From Streptomyces sp. NBC_00247 (GTDB lineage Bacteria; Actinomycetota; Actinomycetes; Streptomycetales; Streptomycetaceae), in NCBI RefSeq assembly GCF_036188265.1, contig NZ_CP108093.1, positions 7,035,001 through 7,099,000 on the forward strand: a DNA stretch of 64,000 nucleotides, in the 5' to 3' direction. The notes beneath the pieces are model-generated. The model searched no databases. It saw only the letters and a list, made by a program, of their open reading frames with translations, and had not been told where the DNA came from. Within the stretch, counting starts at the first letter, position 1; the number at the start of each line of letters is the position of its first letter. A program made the position numbers and the translations under genes. Below, piece after piece: positions 33,019-40,484 of this stretch.

Positions 33019-33791
33019 GCACTGACCTCACCCTTTCCTACGCGACCGAGTTCACCGGCAAAGTCGCCCTGGTCACCGGCGGTGCCTCCGGCATCGGCCT
33101 GGCGCTGTCGAAGCGCCTCGCGGCCGGCGGCGCGGCGGTCGTCGTCGCCGACTACGACGAGGAGAGCGCCCGCAAGGCCGTCGCGGAGCTGACCGCCACC
33201 GGCGCCCGCGCCGCCGCCGTCCGCATGGACGTCACCGACCCGGCTTCCGTCGACGCGGGCGTCCGGTTCGCCGTCGACACCTTCGGGGCCCTGCACCTCG
33301 CCGTGAACAACGCCGGCATCGGCGGCCCCGCCGCCCCGACCGGCGAGTACGCCGTCGAGGACTGGAACCGCGTCGTCGCCACCAACCTCAGCGGCGTCTT
33401 CCACTCGATGCGCTACGAGATCCCGGAGCTGCTCAAGACCGGCGGCGGTGCCATCGTCAACATCTCCTCCATCCTCGGCACCAACGGCTTCGCCCAGTCC
33501 CCGGCCTACGTCGCCGCCAAGCACGGCGTCGTCGGCCTGACCAAGACGGCGGCCCTGGAGTACGCGGCACAGAACATCCGCGTCAACGCCGTGGGCCCGG
33601 GCTTCATCGACACCCCGCTGCTGCGCAACACCGACGGCCCCGCGCGCGACCACCTGATCTCGCTCCACCCCGCGGGCCGTCTGGGCACGTCGGAGGAGGT
33701 CGCCGAGCTGGCCGCGTTCCTGCTCTCCGACCGCGCTTCCTTCGTCCACGGCAGCTACCACCTGGTCGACGGCGGCTACTCCGCCTCCTGA
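33015..33791 (+). CDS. Short-chain dehydrogenase/reductase
   Basis: A 258-residue classical SDR. The cofactor motif is TGGASGIG, with Asp in VVADYDEE favouring NAD(H). NNAGIGG, the catalytic Ser in NISSILG and the YVAAKHG Tyr-Lys pair are all present, and the protein ends HLVDGGYSAS. It acts as an oligomeric alcohol or ketone oxidoreductase in the cytoplasm; substrate is unknown. Translationally coupled to the TetR gene. A zinc alcohol dehydrogenase follows on the same strand 140 bases later and may belong to the same regulon. Confidence 0.94.
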   Translation: MSTDLTLSYATEFTGKVALVTGGASGIGLALSKRLAAGGAAVVVADYDEESARKAVAELTATGARAAAVRMDVTDPASVDAGVRFAVDTFGALHLAVNNAGIGGPAAPTGEYAVEDWNRVVATNLSGVFHSMRYEIPELLKTGGGAIVNISSILGTNGFAQSPAYVAAKHGVVGLTKTAALEYAAQNIRVNAVGPGFIDTPLLRNTDGPARDHLISLHPAGRLGTSEEVAELAAFLLSDRASFVHGSYHLVDGGYSAS

Positions 33792-33930
33792 CCGCCTCCT
33801 CCTGGACAAGCGCCAGGGGTGACGGGGGCACAGCAAGACGGGGGCACAGCAAGAGGGGCGCGTCACCCGCCGACCGGCCGTAACCCGGCCGGAAGCGGGG
33901 GCGGGCCCGGTACAGAACAGAGGGAGAACC

Positions 33931-34971
33931 ATGAAGGCAGTTCAGTACCGCACCGTCGGCGCGGCACCCGAGGTCGTAGAGATTCCGAAGCCCGTGCCCG
34001 GACCGGGACAGGTCCTGCTGAAGGTCACCGCGGCCGGTGTCTGCCACTCCGACATCGCCGTGATGAGCTGGTCCGCCGAAGAACTCACCTACCCGCTGCC
34101 GCTCACCCTGGGCCACGAGGGCGTGGGTACCGTCGTCGAGCTGGGCGAGGGCGCCCAGGGCGTCTCGGTCGGGGACAACGTCGCCGTCTACGGCCCCTGG
34201 GGCTGCGGCACCTGCGTGAACTGCGCCGAGGGCCGGGAGAACTACTGCCTGCGCGCGGCGGAGCTCGGCATCATGCCGCCCGGCCTCGGCAACCCCGGCG
34301 CCATGGCCGAGTACATGATCGTCGACGACACCCGCCACCTCGTCCCGATCGGCGATCTCGACCCGGTCAAGACGGTGTCCCTGACCGACGCCGGACTCAC
34401 GCCCTACCACGCGATCAAGCGTTCGCTGCCGAAGCTGCTGCCCGGCGCCACCGCCGTCGTCATCGGCACCGGCGGCCTCGGGCACGTCGCCATCCAGCTG
34501 CTGCGCGCGATGACCGCGGTCAAGGTCATCGCCCTCGACGTCACCGAGGAGAAGCTGGAGCTGGCCCGCAAGGTCGGCGCCCACGAGACCGTGCTCTCCG
34601 ACGAGAACGCAGCCGCCAAGGTGCGCGAGCTCACCGGCGGGACCGGTGCCAAGGTCGTGCTGGACTTCGTCGGCGTCCCCCCGACCGTGAAGACGGCCGG
34701 AGAGGTCGCCTCCGTGGACAGCGACGTCACCATCGTCGGCATCGGCGGCGGTCTCCTGCCCGTCGGCTTCGGCGTTCTGCCGTTCGCCACCTCGGTCACC
34801 GCGCCGTACTGGGGCTCCCGCAAGGAGCTCGCCGAGGTCATCGAGCTGGCGCACGCCGGCGCCGTCGACGTCCACGTCGAGACGTACTCCATCGACGAGG
34901 CACCGCTCGCCTACGAGCGTCTGCACGACGGCAAGATCAACGGCCGGGCGGTCATCCTGCCCAACGGCTGA
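33931..34971 (+). CDS. Zinc-dependent NAD(P) alcohol dehydrogenase
   Basis: A 346-residue medium-chain dehydrogenase. The catalytic zinc site is Cys38 (GVCHSD), GHEG and the later Cys region. The structural zinc site is CGTCVNCAEGRENYC. The Rossmann motif is GTGGLGHVAIQL. Catalytic and structural residues are intact, so it should oxidise alcohols or reduce aldehydes. GGGAGAACC lies before the ATG. The gene is followed by a run of hairpins. Confidence 0.94.
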   Translation: MKAVQYRTVGAAPEVVEIPKPVPGPGQVLLKVTAAGVCHSDIAVMSWSAEELTYPLPLTLGHEGVGTVVELGEGAQGVSVGDNVAVYGPWGCGTCVNCAEGRENYCLRAAELGIMPPGLGNPGAMAEYMIVDDTRHLVPIGDLDPVKTVSLTDAGLTPYHAIKRSLPKLLPGATAVVIGTGGLGHVAIQLLRAMTAVKVIALDVTEEKLELARKVGAHETVLSDENAAAKVRELTGGTGAKVVLDFVGVPPTVKTAGEVASVDSDVTIVGIGGGLLPVGFGVLPFATSVTAPYWGSRKELAEVIELAHAGAVDVHVETYSIDEAPLAYERLHDGKINGRAVILPNG

Positions 34972-35016
34972 CACACACCCCGGGTCCCGTCCGTCCTCCC
35001 CCCGGGACGGGCGGGG

Positions 35017-35100
35017 CCCGGTCCCTTCGTCGCTCGTACGGGACCGGGGTACGGAGCAACCCGACGCGGGCCGCCGAACCACGGTGACGGCCCGCGTCGG
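35017..35100. terminator. Two consecutive perfect hairpins after the alcohol dehydrogenase
   Basis: CCCGGTCCC (35017-35025) pairs with GGGACCGGG (35040-35048). CCGACGCGGGCC (35061-35072) pairs perfectly with its complement at 35089-35100. A weaker CCCGTCC/GGACGGG pair precedes them. The tandem stems fit a strong factor-independent terminator. Confidence 0.7.
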
Positions 35101-35419
35101 CGTGTCCGGGAAGCGGAGGGCGGACCTTCGCCGGAGGGCAGGGTGAGGGTGTCCTCGAAGCAGTAGCTGCCTCGGAGCACGGAACAGCGCCGAGACCGCC
35201 TCCGGACCCACCGCGGCTCGTCGTGCCGCGGCCCTCCGGCTGCGCCGTGTCTCTACGGGGAAAGTCCGGCGGCGGCTTCGCCGCAATCCGCCTCTCGCCT
35301 CCAGACACGCCAACGGCTGGCCTCCTCCCTTCGCCGGGCGGCGACGTCGGGGACGGCCTCGGCGGGGCGGTGCTGTTCGATCAGTGCCCTCCGCCCGCAC
35401 TCGCGGTCATACTGCGGCC
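35101..35419. other. Gene-free interval before the DUF6191 gene
   Basis: About 320 bases with no convincing gene. It contains a small GGCGGCG-GCTT-CGCCGC hairpin near 35270 and presumably the promoter of the following small membrane-protein gene. Nothing else stands out. Confidence 0.5.
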
Positions 35420-35749
35420 ATGGGATTCGCCGCGCTGCTCACGCTCCCCACCCTCGTGGTCGGTCTGACCGTGCTTGCCTTCGTCGACCAGCTGATGCTG
35501 CGCGGCTCCCGCGCTGGTGTCCTGCCCTGGCGGAACGGTGCCCGGCGGGGCCAGGTCTCCGCGACCGGGTTCGAGCAGCTGCACGCCACCTTCTCGCCCG
35601 GCAAGCAGAGCGAGCTGAAGGAACGCACCAGCGCCCTGCTGATGCGTGACGACGAGGAGGACGGCGCCCCGCCGCACCGCTCGACCGTTGACCTGGAGGG
35701 CGGCCGGGCCGTCATCCGCCTGCCGGGCTCGGCCCCGGGGCGCGACTGA
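35420..35749 (+). CDS. Small membrane-anchored protein (DUF6191-like)
   Basis: A 109-residue protein with one N-terminal membrane segment (MGFAALLTLPTLVVGLTVLA) and a soluble tail containing QVSATGFEQLHATFSPGKQS, then ELKERTSALLMRDDEEDG. This pattern recurs in a streptomycete family I associate with DUF6191; function is unknown. The start is the ATG directly before the membrane segment. The insertion sequence begins 51 bases after its stop, so the element landed between this gene and whatever originally followed. Confidence 0.75.
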   Translation: MGFAALLTLPTLVVGLTVLAFVDQLMLRGSRAGVLPWRNGARRGQVSATGFEQLHATFSPGKQSELKERTSALLMRDDEEDGAPPHRSTVDLEGGRAVIRLPGSAPGRD

Positions 35750-35800
35750 ACGCGGCGGTCCGCCGTATTCCCGGAGACGTCCGTCGGCCCGTTCCCCTAA

Positions 35801-37494
35801 GGGATTGCAGATCATCAAGGTGTTGCTTCCCGACCTGGGGCTCGTTGGTCTGGTATGCGCATCCCGGACGAGACCCGTGACCAACTCTTCGCAAAGTTCG
35901 CGGTGTTGTTCCCACATCTGGACGAGCGGCAGCGACGGCTGCTGATAGGAACCGAGGCCCGGCTGCTGGGGCATGGTGGCATCCGCGCTGTCGCCCGGGC
36001 GGCCCAGGTCAGCGAGACGACGGTCCGCAACGGCGTGTTCGAGCTGGAATCCGGAGAGGAGCCGTTGGGGCGGGTCCGGCGTCCCGGCGGAGGACGCAAA
36101 CGGGTCGCCGATCTGGATCCGGGGCTGCGGCCGGCACTACTGGCGCTGGTCGAGCCCGAGGAGAGAGGCGACCCGATGTCGCCGCTGCGGTGGACGGTGA
36201 AATCGACCCGTACGCTCGCTGCGGAGCTGGCCCGGGCCGGGCACCGGATCAGCGCCGATACCGTGGGCGACCTGCTGCGGCAGGAAGGCTTCAGTCTTCA
36301 GGCCAACGCGAAGAAGCTCGAGGGCAGTCAGCATCCGGACCGGGACGCCCAGTTCCGCTACCTCAACGAGCAGGCCCGCAACTACCGGGACGCCGGCCAG
36401 CCGGTCATCAGCGTGGACACCAAGAAGAAGGAGCTCGTCGGCGTCTTCAAGAACAGCGGCCGCCAGTGGCGTCCTACCGGCGAGCCTGTCCCGGTCAGCG
36501 TCCACGACTTCGCCGACCCGCAGCTGGGCAAAGCCGTCCCCTACGGGATCTACGATCTGACCGCGAACACCGGCTGGGTCAACGTCGGCACCGATCACGA
36601 CACCGCCGCGTTCGCAGTGGAATCGATCCGCCGCTGGTGGCACGGCCAGGGCCAGGCTGCCTACCCGCGGGCGACACGGCTGCTGATCACCGCCGACGCC
36701 GGCGGATCCAACGGCTACCGCACCCGGTCCTGGAAGCTCGAGCTGGCCCAACTCGCAGCTGAAACCGGGCTGACGATCACCGTGTGTCACCTACCACCAG
36801 GCACATCGAAGTGGAACAAGATCGAGCACCGGCTCTTCTCGCACATCACCATGAACTGGAACGGCCGCCCGCTGACCAGTCACGAAGTCATCGTGCAGTC
36901 GATCGCCGCGACCACCACCCGCACCGGACTGCGCGTGAGAGCCGAACTCGACACCAACACCTACCCGACCGGAGTCCGCATCAAAGACGCGGCAATGGCC
37001 GCCCTACCGCTGACCCGGCACGCGTTCCAGGGCGCCTGGAACTACGCACTGCACCCCCAACCATCACCGGGAATCCCGGCGGCCCGGGCCCCGAAGACGC
37101 CGGACCCGGAGTGGGACCAGGCCCTGCTCTCCGATTCAGCACTGACCGGGATGACCCGCCAGCAACTGAACGACCTCACCGAGACCCTGGCCCCGGACGG
37201 GGATACCCGGCGCGGTCGGCCGCCTCGGCTGGCCTTCGCCGACCAGGTCCTGGCCACCGTGCTCCACCTGCGGGACGCCCTGGCCGCAGAACCCCTCGCC
37301 GTGCTGTTCGGCACCAGCCGCACCGCGATGCACCGCACCCTCCTGAAGAACCGGCGACTGCTCGAGGCACACGGCATCACCATCCCACCGGCGACAACCC
37401 CACCCACGGCCCTCGCCGCCCTTCAGGACCGGGTCCAGGCACAGACCAGCGAGGACAACAAGATCAAGACGACGTGTTAATGATCTGCAAGCCC
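35801..37494 (+). mobile_element. Complete ISAzo13-type insertion sequence
   Basis: A 1,694-bp element. The left end GGGATTGCAGATCATCAA and the right end (reverse complement GGGCTTGCAGATCATTAA) are imperfect inverted repeats, 16 of 18 identical. TAA flanks both ends (35798-35800 and 37495-37497), a likely 3-bp target duplication. It carries one transposase gene that spans nearly its full length. Confidence 0.85.
35855..37480 (+). CDS. ISAzo13-family transposase
   Basis: A 541-residue transposase. The N-terminal winged or homeodomain-like DNA-binding part (GHGGIRAVARAAQVSETTVR) is followed by a second helix-turn-helix (AELARAGHRISADTVGDLLR). A DDE catalytic domain has Asp in PVISVDTKKKE, Asp in LLITADAGGSNGYR and Glu in SKWNKIEHRLFSH. 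The frame is intact, so the element may be active. Base use is somewhat less G/C-extreme than in neighbouring genes, as expected for a mobile gene. It starts 54 bases from the left end of the element. Confidence 0.93.
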   Translation: MRIPDETRDQLFAKFAVLFPHLDERQRRLLIGTEARLLGHGGIRAVARAAQVSETTVRNGVFELESGEEPLGRVRRPGGGRKRVADLDPGLRPALLALVEPEERGDPMSPLRWTVKSTRTLAAELARAGHRISADTVGDLLRQEGFSLQANAKKLEGSQHPDRDAQFRYLNEQARNYRDAGQPVISVDTKKKELVGVFKNSGRQWRPTGEPVPVSVHDFADPQLGKAVPYGIYDLTANTGWVNVGTDHDTAAFAVESIRRWWHGQGQAAYPRATRLLITADAGGSNGYRTRSWKLELAQLAAETGLTITVCHLPPGTSKWNKIEHRLFSHITMNWNGRPLTSHEVIVQSIAATTTRTGLRVRAELDTNTYPTGVRIKDAAMAALPLTRHAFQGAWNYALHPQPSPGIPAARAPKTPDPEWDQALLSDSALTGMTRQQLNDLTETLAPDGDTRRGRPPRLAFADQVLATVLHLRDALAAEPLAVLFGTSRTAMHRTLLKNRRLLEAHGITIPPATTPPTALAALQDRVQAQTSEDNKIKTTC

Positions 37495-37660
37495 TAAGGG
37501 CTGTCCCGCAATTCCTGGCGGGTGCGCGACGACAGCTACGGCACCTCGCCGCGTTGTCGGAACGTCCACATACATCCAGTATGCGGACGCCCCTCCGCCT
37601 TGCGATGCACCGCATCTGACGCCGCGCACTGATCCACCACGAATTGCGGGACAGCCCTTA
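37495..37660. mobile_element. 166-bp MITE-like element with 20-bp perfect terminal inverted repeats
   Basis: TAAGGGCTGTCCCGCAATTC (37495-37514) and its exact reverse complement (37641-37660) bound a non-coding element. Inside is a second hairpin, CGTCCACATAC-ATCCA-GTATGCGGACG (37563-37589), homologous to the cores of the repeats near 19.6 and 24.7 kb. It has no gene and would need a transposase in trans. It directly abuts the right end of the ISAzo13-type element. Confidence 0.85.
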
Positions 37661-37670
37661 CACTCGCGCC

Positions 37671-37697
37671 ATGGGTTCGTACTTCTACTTCCGCTGA
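37671..37697 (+). CDS. Possible 8-residue leader peptide upstream of an ABC-F gene
   Basis: ATG followed by seven codons and TGA encodes MGSYFYFR, aromatic-rich, ending 139 bases before the ABC-F start. Short leader peptides precede many antibiotic-responsive ABC-F genes and act by ribosome stalling. There is no Shine-Dalgarno, and the MITE ends only 10 bases upstream, so the original promoter or ribosome site may have been displaced. Confidence 0.35.
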   Translation: MGSYFYFR

Positions 37698-37836
37698 TCC
37701 GCTCCGGTGAGGACCGTCGCGGCACCGCGCCGAGCGCGCTGTCCCGGTACCTCCGGCCGACCGGAACCAACCCCCGCCGCACGCCCGTCCCGACGGCCGT
37801 GTCCGGGTCCTCCCTCAGCGAAAGCATCAGATTCCC

Positions 37837-39564
37837 ATGTCCGCAACGCACGACCGCTCCCAGATCACTCTCCGGGACGTCACGCTGGCCTACGGCGACC
37901 GGGTCGTCCTGGCGGGCGTCTCCCTCGCCGTCGGGGGCGGCGAACACGTCGCCGTCATCGGTGAGAACGGCTCTGGCAAGTCGACCCTGCTCCGGCTCAT
38001 GTCCGGCGCCGAGGCCCCGGACGCCGGAGAGGTCGTCACCCGGTTCCCCGGCGGGGTCGGCCACCTCGCCCAGACCCTCGCCCTGGCGCCGCACCACACC
38101 GTGCAGGACGCCGTCGACACCGCCCTCGCCGAACTCCGCGCCCTGGAACACCGGATGCGCGAAGCCGAGGCCAGGCTGTCCGGGCCCGCCCCGGGGGCGG
38201 CGGACCTTGACGCCTACGGCGACCTGCTGACGGCCTATCAGGACCGTGGCGGGTACGAGGCCGACGCCCGCACCGACGCGGCGCTGCACGGCCTCGGACT
38301 CGCACACCTGACCCGCGACCGCCCCCTGGCCACCCTCTCCGGCGGCGAACAGTCCCGGCTGGCCCTCGCCTGCGTGCTGGCCGCCGCACCGGAGTCGCTC
38401 CTGCTCGACGAGCCGACCAACCACCTCGACGTGCCCGCCGTGCGCTGGCTGGAGGACCGCCTGCGCGCCCACCGGGGCACCCTCGTGGTGGTCACCCACG
38501 ACCGCGCGTTCCTGGAGGCCACCACCAACGTCGTCCTGGAAGTGGACCGCGATCGGCGCGCCGTCACCCGCCACGGCGACGGCTGGCAGGGCTACCGGAC
38601 GGCGAAGGCCGCGGCGCGGCGCCGCTGGGTGCAGGAGCACCAGGAGTGGCTCACCGAACTCGCCCGCGCCGAAGAGCTGGTGGAATCCGCCGGCCGACGG
38701 CTGCGCTCCTCCGGGAAGGATCCGGCGGAGGGATTCGGCAAGCACCGCCGCTCGCACGACGCCAAACTCTCCGGCAGGGTCAGGGCCGCGCGGACGCGCC
38801 GGGACGCGCTGCTCGCCACCCCCGTGCCCCCGCCGCCGGAGCCCTTGCGCTTCAGGGCGGGTCTCTCCCTCGCCACCGACGACACGGGTGCCACCGGCCC
38901 CGCGTACGCCACCCGCTCTGCGGACGGCGTGGAGGCCATGGGCGGCATCGAGGCCACGGGCGGCATCGACGCCATCGGCACCCCGGCGCCCGTGCTCGCG
39001 CTGGAGTCCGTCTCGGTGGGGGAGCGACTGCGCCTGCCCGCGCTCGACGTGCTGCCCGGGCAGCGTCTCCTGGTCGCCGGCCCGAACGGGGCGGGCAAGA
39101 CCACTCTGCTCAGGGTGCTCGCGGGTGACCTCGCCCCCGACTCCGGGACGGTCGCCCGACGTGGCCGCGTCGGATACCTCCCCCAGGAGCTGCCGGCCAG
39201 GCTGACCCGCCGCTCGCTCCTCGCCACCTACGCGGCCGGCCGGCCGGGCGCGCCCGAGGAGTACGCGGCGGACCTGCTCGCCCTCGGACTGTTCCGCGCC
39301 GAGGACCTCGGCGTCGCGGTGTGCGACCTCTCCGTCGGCCAGCAGCGCAGACTCGCCCTCGCCCGGCTGGTGACCCGACCCGCCGACGTACTCGTCCTGG
39401 ACGAACCGACCAACCACATCGCCCTCGACCTGGTCGAGGAACTGGAGGCCGCGCTCGCCGAGTACGGGGGAGCGGTCGTCGTGGTCTCCCACGACCGGGC
39501 TTTCCGCAGCCGGTTCACCGGAGACGTGCTGGAACTGCGCGACGGACGTCCCGTCGGCGCCTGA
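37837..39564 (+). CDS. ABC-F family ATPase, first of three
   Basis: A 575-residue soluble protein with two ATPase domains and no membrane part, the ABC-F plan. Domain 1: Walker A GENGSGKST, signature LSGGEQSRLALA, Walker B LLLDEPTNHLD. Domain 2: GPNGAGKTT, LSVGQQRRLALA, LVLDEPTNHIALDL. The interdomain linker (about 225-345) includes basic, Arg-rich helices and an extra Gly/Ile-rich stretch (MGGIEATGGIDAIG). ABC-F proteins bind the ribosomal E site; some dislodge antibiotics and others aid elongation. Which applies here cannot be decided. A leader ORF lies upstream. Confidence 0.93.
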   Translation: MSATHDRSQITLRDVTLAYGDRVVLAGVSLAVGGGEHVAVIGENGSGKSTLLRLMSGAEAPDAGEVVTRFPGGVGHLAQTLALAPHHTVQDAVDTALAELRALEHRMREAEARLSGPAPGAADLDAYGDLLTAYQDRGGYEADARTDAALHGLGLAHLTRDRPLATLSGGEQSRLALACVLAAAPESLLLDEPTNHLDVPAVRWLEDRLRAHRGTLVVVTHDRAFLEATTNVVLEVDRDRRAVTRHGDGWQGYRTAKAAARRRWVQEHQEWLTELARAEELVESAGRRLRSSGKDPAEGFGKHRRSHDAKLSGRVRAARTRRDALLATPVPPPPEPLRFRAGLSLATDDTGATGPAYATRSADGVEAMGGIEATGGIDAIGTPAPVLALESVSVGERLRLPALDVLPGQRLLVAGPNGAGKTTLLRVLAGDLAPDSGTVARRGRVGYLPQELPARLTRRSLLATYAAGRPGAPEEYAADLLALGLFRAEDLGVAVCDLSVGQQRRLALARLVTRPADVLVLDEPTNHIALDLVEELEAALAEYGGAVVVVSHDRAFRSRFTGDVLELRDGRPVGA

Positions 39565-39597
39565 CGGGCGACGGCCGGAGCGTGGTGCCGGCCCGGG

Positions 39598-39645
39598 GCG
39601 TGTTCGAAAGTCCCGACTGCCCGGCGACGCCCGAGCCGTCCCGGA
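39598..39645 (+). repeat. Truncated fragment of the hairpin repeat family
   Basis: GGCGTGTTCGAAAGTCCCGA and CCGGCGACGCCCG match the left part of the copies near 19.52 and 24.61 kb, but the core hairpin and right side are missing. Confidence 0.6.
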
Positions 39646-39679
39646 CACCCCGGGCCGGGGGGAAGGGGGCGGGAACCGC

Positions 39680-40162
39680 CTACCGCTCCAGGTGCGCCAG
39701 CAGCCGTTCCACGAAGACCCGCTGGCCGGTCACCAGCCGGGACGCCGCCTGCTCCGGGGTGCACCAGGCGACCCGGTCGATCTCGGGGAACTCCTGGACC
39801 ACCCCCGAGCCCCTCGGCCACTCCATCGCGAAGGTGCCGTACACCGCCTCGGCCGTGTCCACCTCGCCCTCCACCGCCCAGATGACCACCGTCTTGCCGC
39901 TCGCCTGGCGGGACTGGCCCAGCGGCACCCAGAAGCCGTCCGGTACCGGCAGCCCGACCTCCTCCTCGAACTCCCGGCGGGCCGCCGTCTCCGCCGCCTC
40001 GCCGGGCTCGTACTCCCCCTTGGGGATCGACCACGCGGCGTCCTCCCGCCCGGCCCAGAACGGGCCTCCCATGTGCCCGAGCAGCACCTCCACACCTCTC
40101 TCGTCCGTCCCGGCCCCGGTCCGGTAGAGAAGGACCCCCGCACTGCGCTTGCTCATCGACAT
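39680..40162 (-). CDS. Nudix hydrolase
   Basis: A 160-residue single-domain enzyme. The Nudix box GX5EX7REUXEEXGU is complete as GEYEPGEAAETAARREFEEEVG, with the metal-binding REFEEE, split here by positions 71-92 approximately. The N-terminal strand is SAGVLLYRTGAG and the substrate loop GPFWAGREDAAWSIPKG is typical of NTP/ADP-sugar-type Nudix enzymes of the DUF-like actinobacterial group. It hydrolyses a nucleoside diphosphate linked to another moiety; the substrate is unknown. It is divergent from the large phosphodiester glycosidase gene. Confidence 0.92.
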   Translation of the reverse strand: MSMSKRSAGVLLYRTGAGTDERGVEVLLGHMGGPFWAGREDAAWSIPKGEYEPGEAAETAARREFEEEVGLPVPDGFWVPLGQSRQASGKTVVIWAVEGEVDTAEAVYGTFAMEWPRGSGVVQEFPEIDRVAWCTPEQAASRLVTGQRVFVERLLAHLER

Positions 40163-40484
40163 GTCGTCAATTCTCCGTACATCGCGCCTGCGTCGCCACC
40201 GGTTCGGGCATACCGGGCGCCTCGGAATCGGCCGCCCGCGCGGTCCCTGGGACGAGGGCGCCGAGGCGGTGTCGCGAAAGCGGTGCCGACGCGCCCCGGC
40301 CGTACTCTGTTGTCCCCGCCGTCACTCCCGCCCCCTGGCGCCGCCCGGGCGTCCCCGGCATGCTGTCCGCCACCAGAGCGTGTTCCGGAAGTCGCGCTGC
40401 CCGCCCTCCGGCTGGACAAAGCCGCATCCGGACCACGCCCCGGCGCTGATGAACCGTCCAACCCGCCTCTCAGCAGGAGGACTT
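40163..40484. other. Divergent gene-free interval
   Basis: About 320 bases between the Nudix and phosphodiester glycosidase genes. I see no convincing coding frame, repeat or operator beyond the strong AGGAGG at 40475-40480 that sets the start of the downstream gene. Confidence 0.5.

Noticed and set aside
35104..35460. Minus-strand frames in the 35.1-35.4 kb gap
   Set aside because: Pro/Arg/Gly-rich translations without start signals or conserved pattern.
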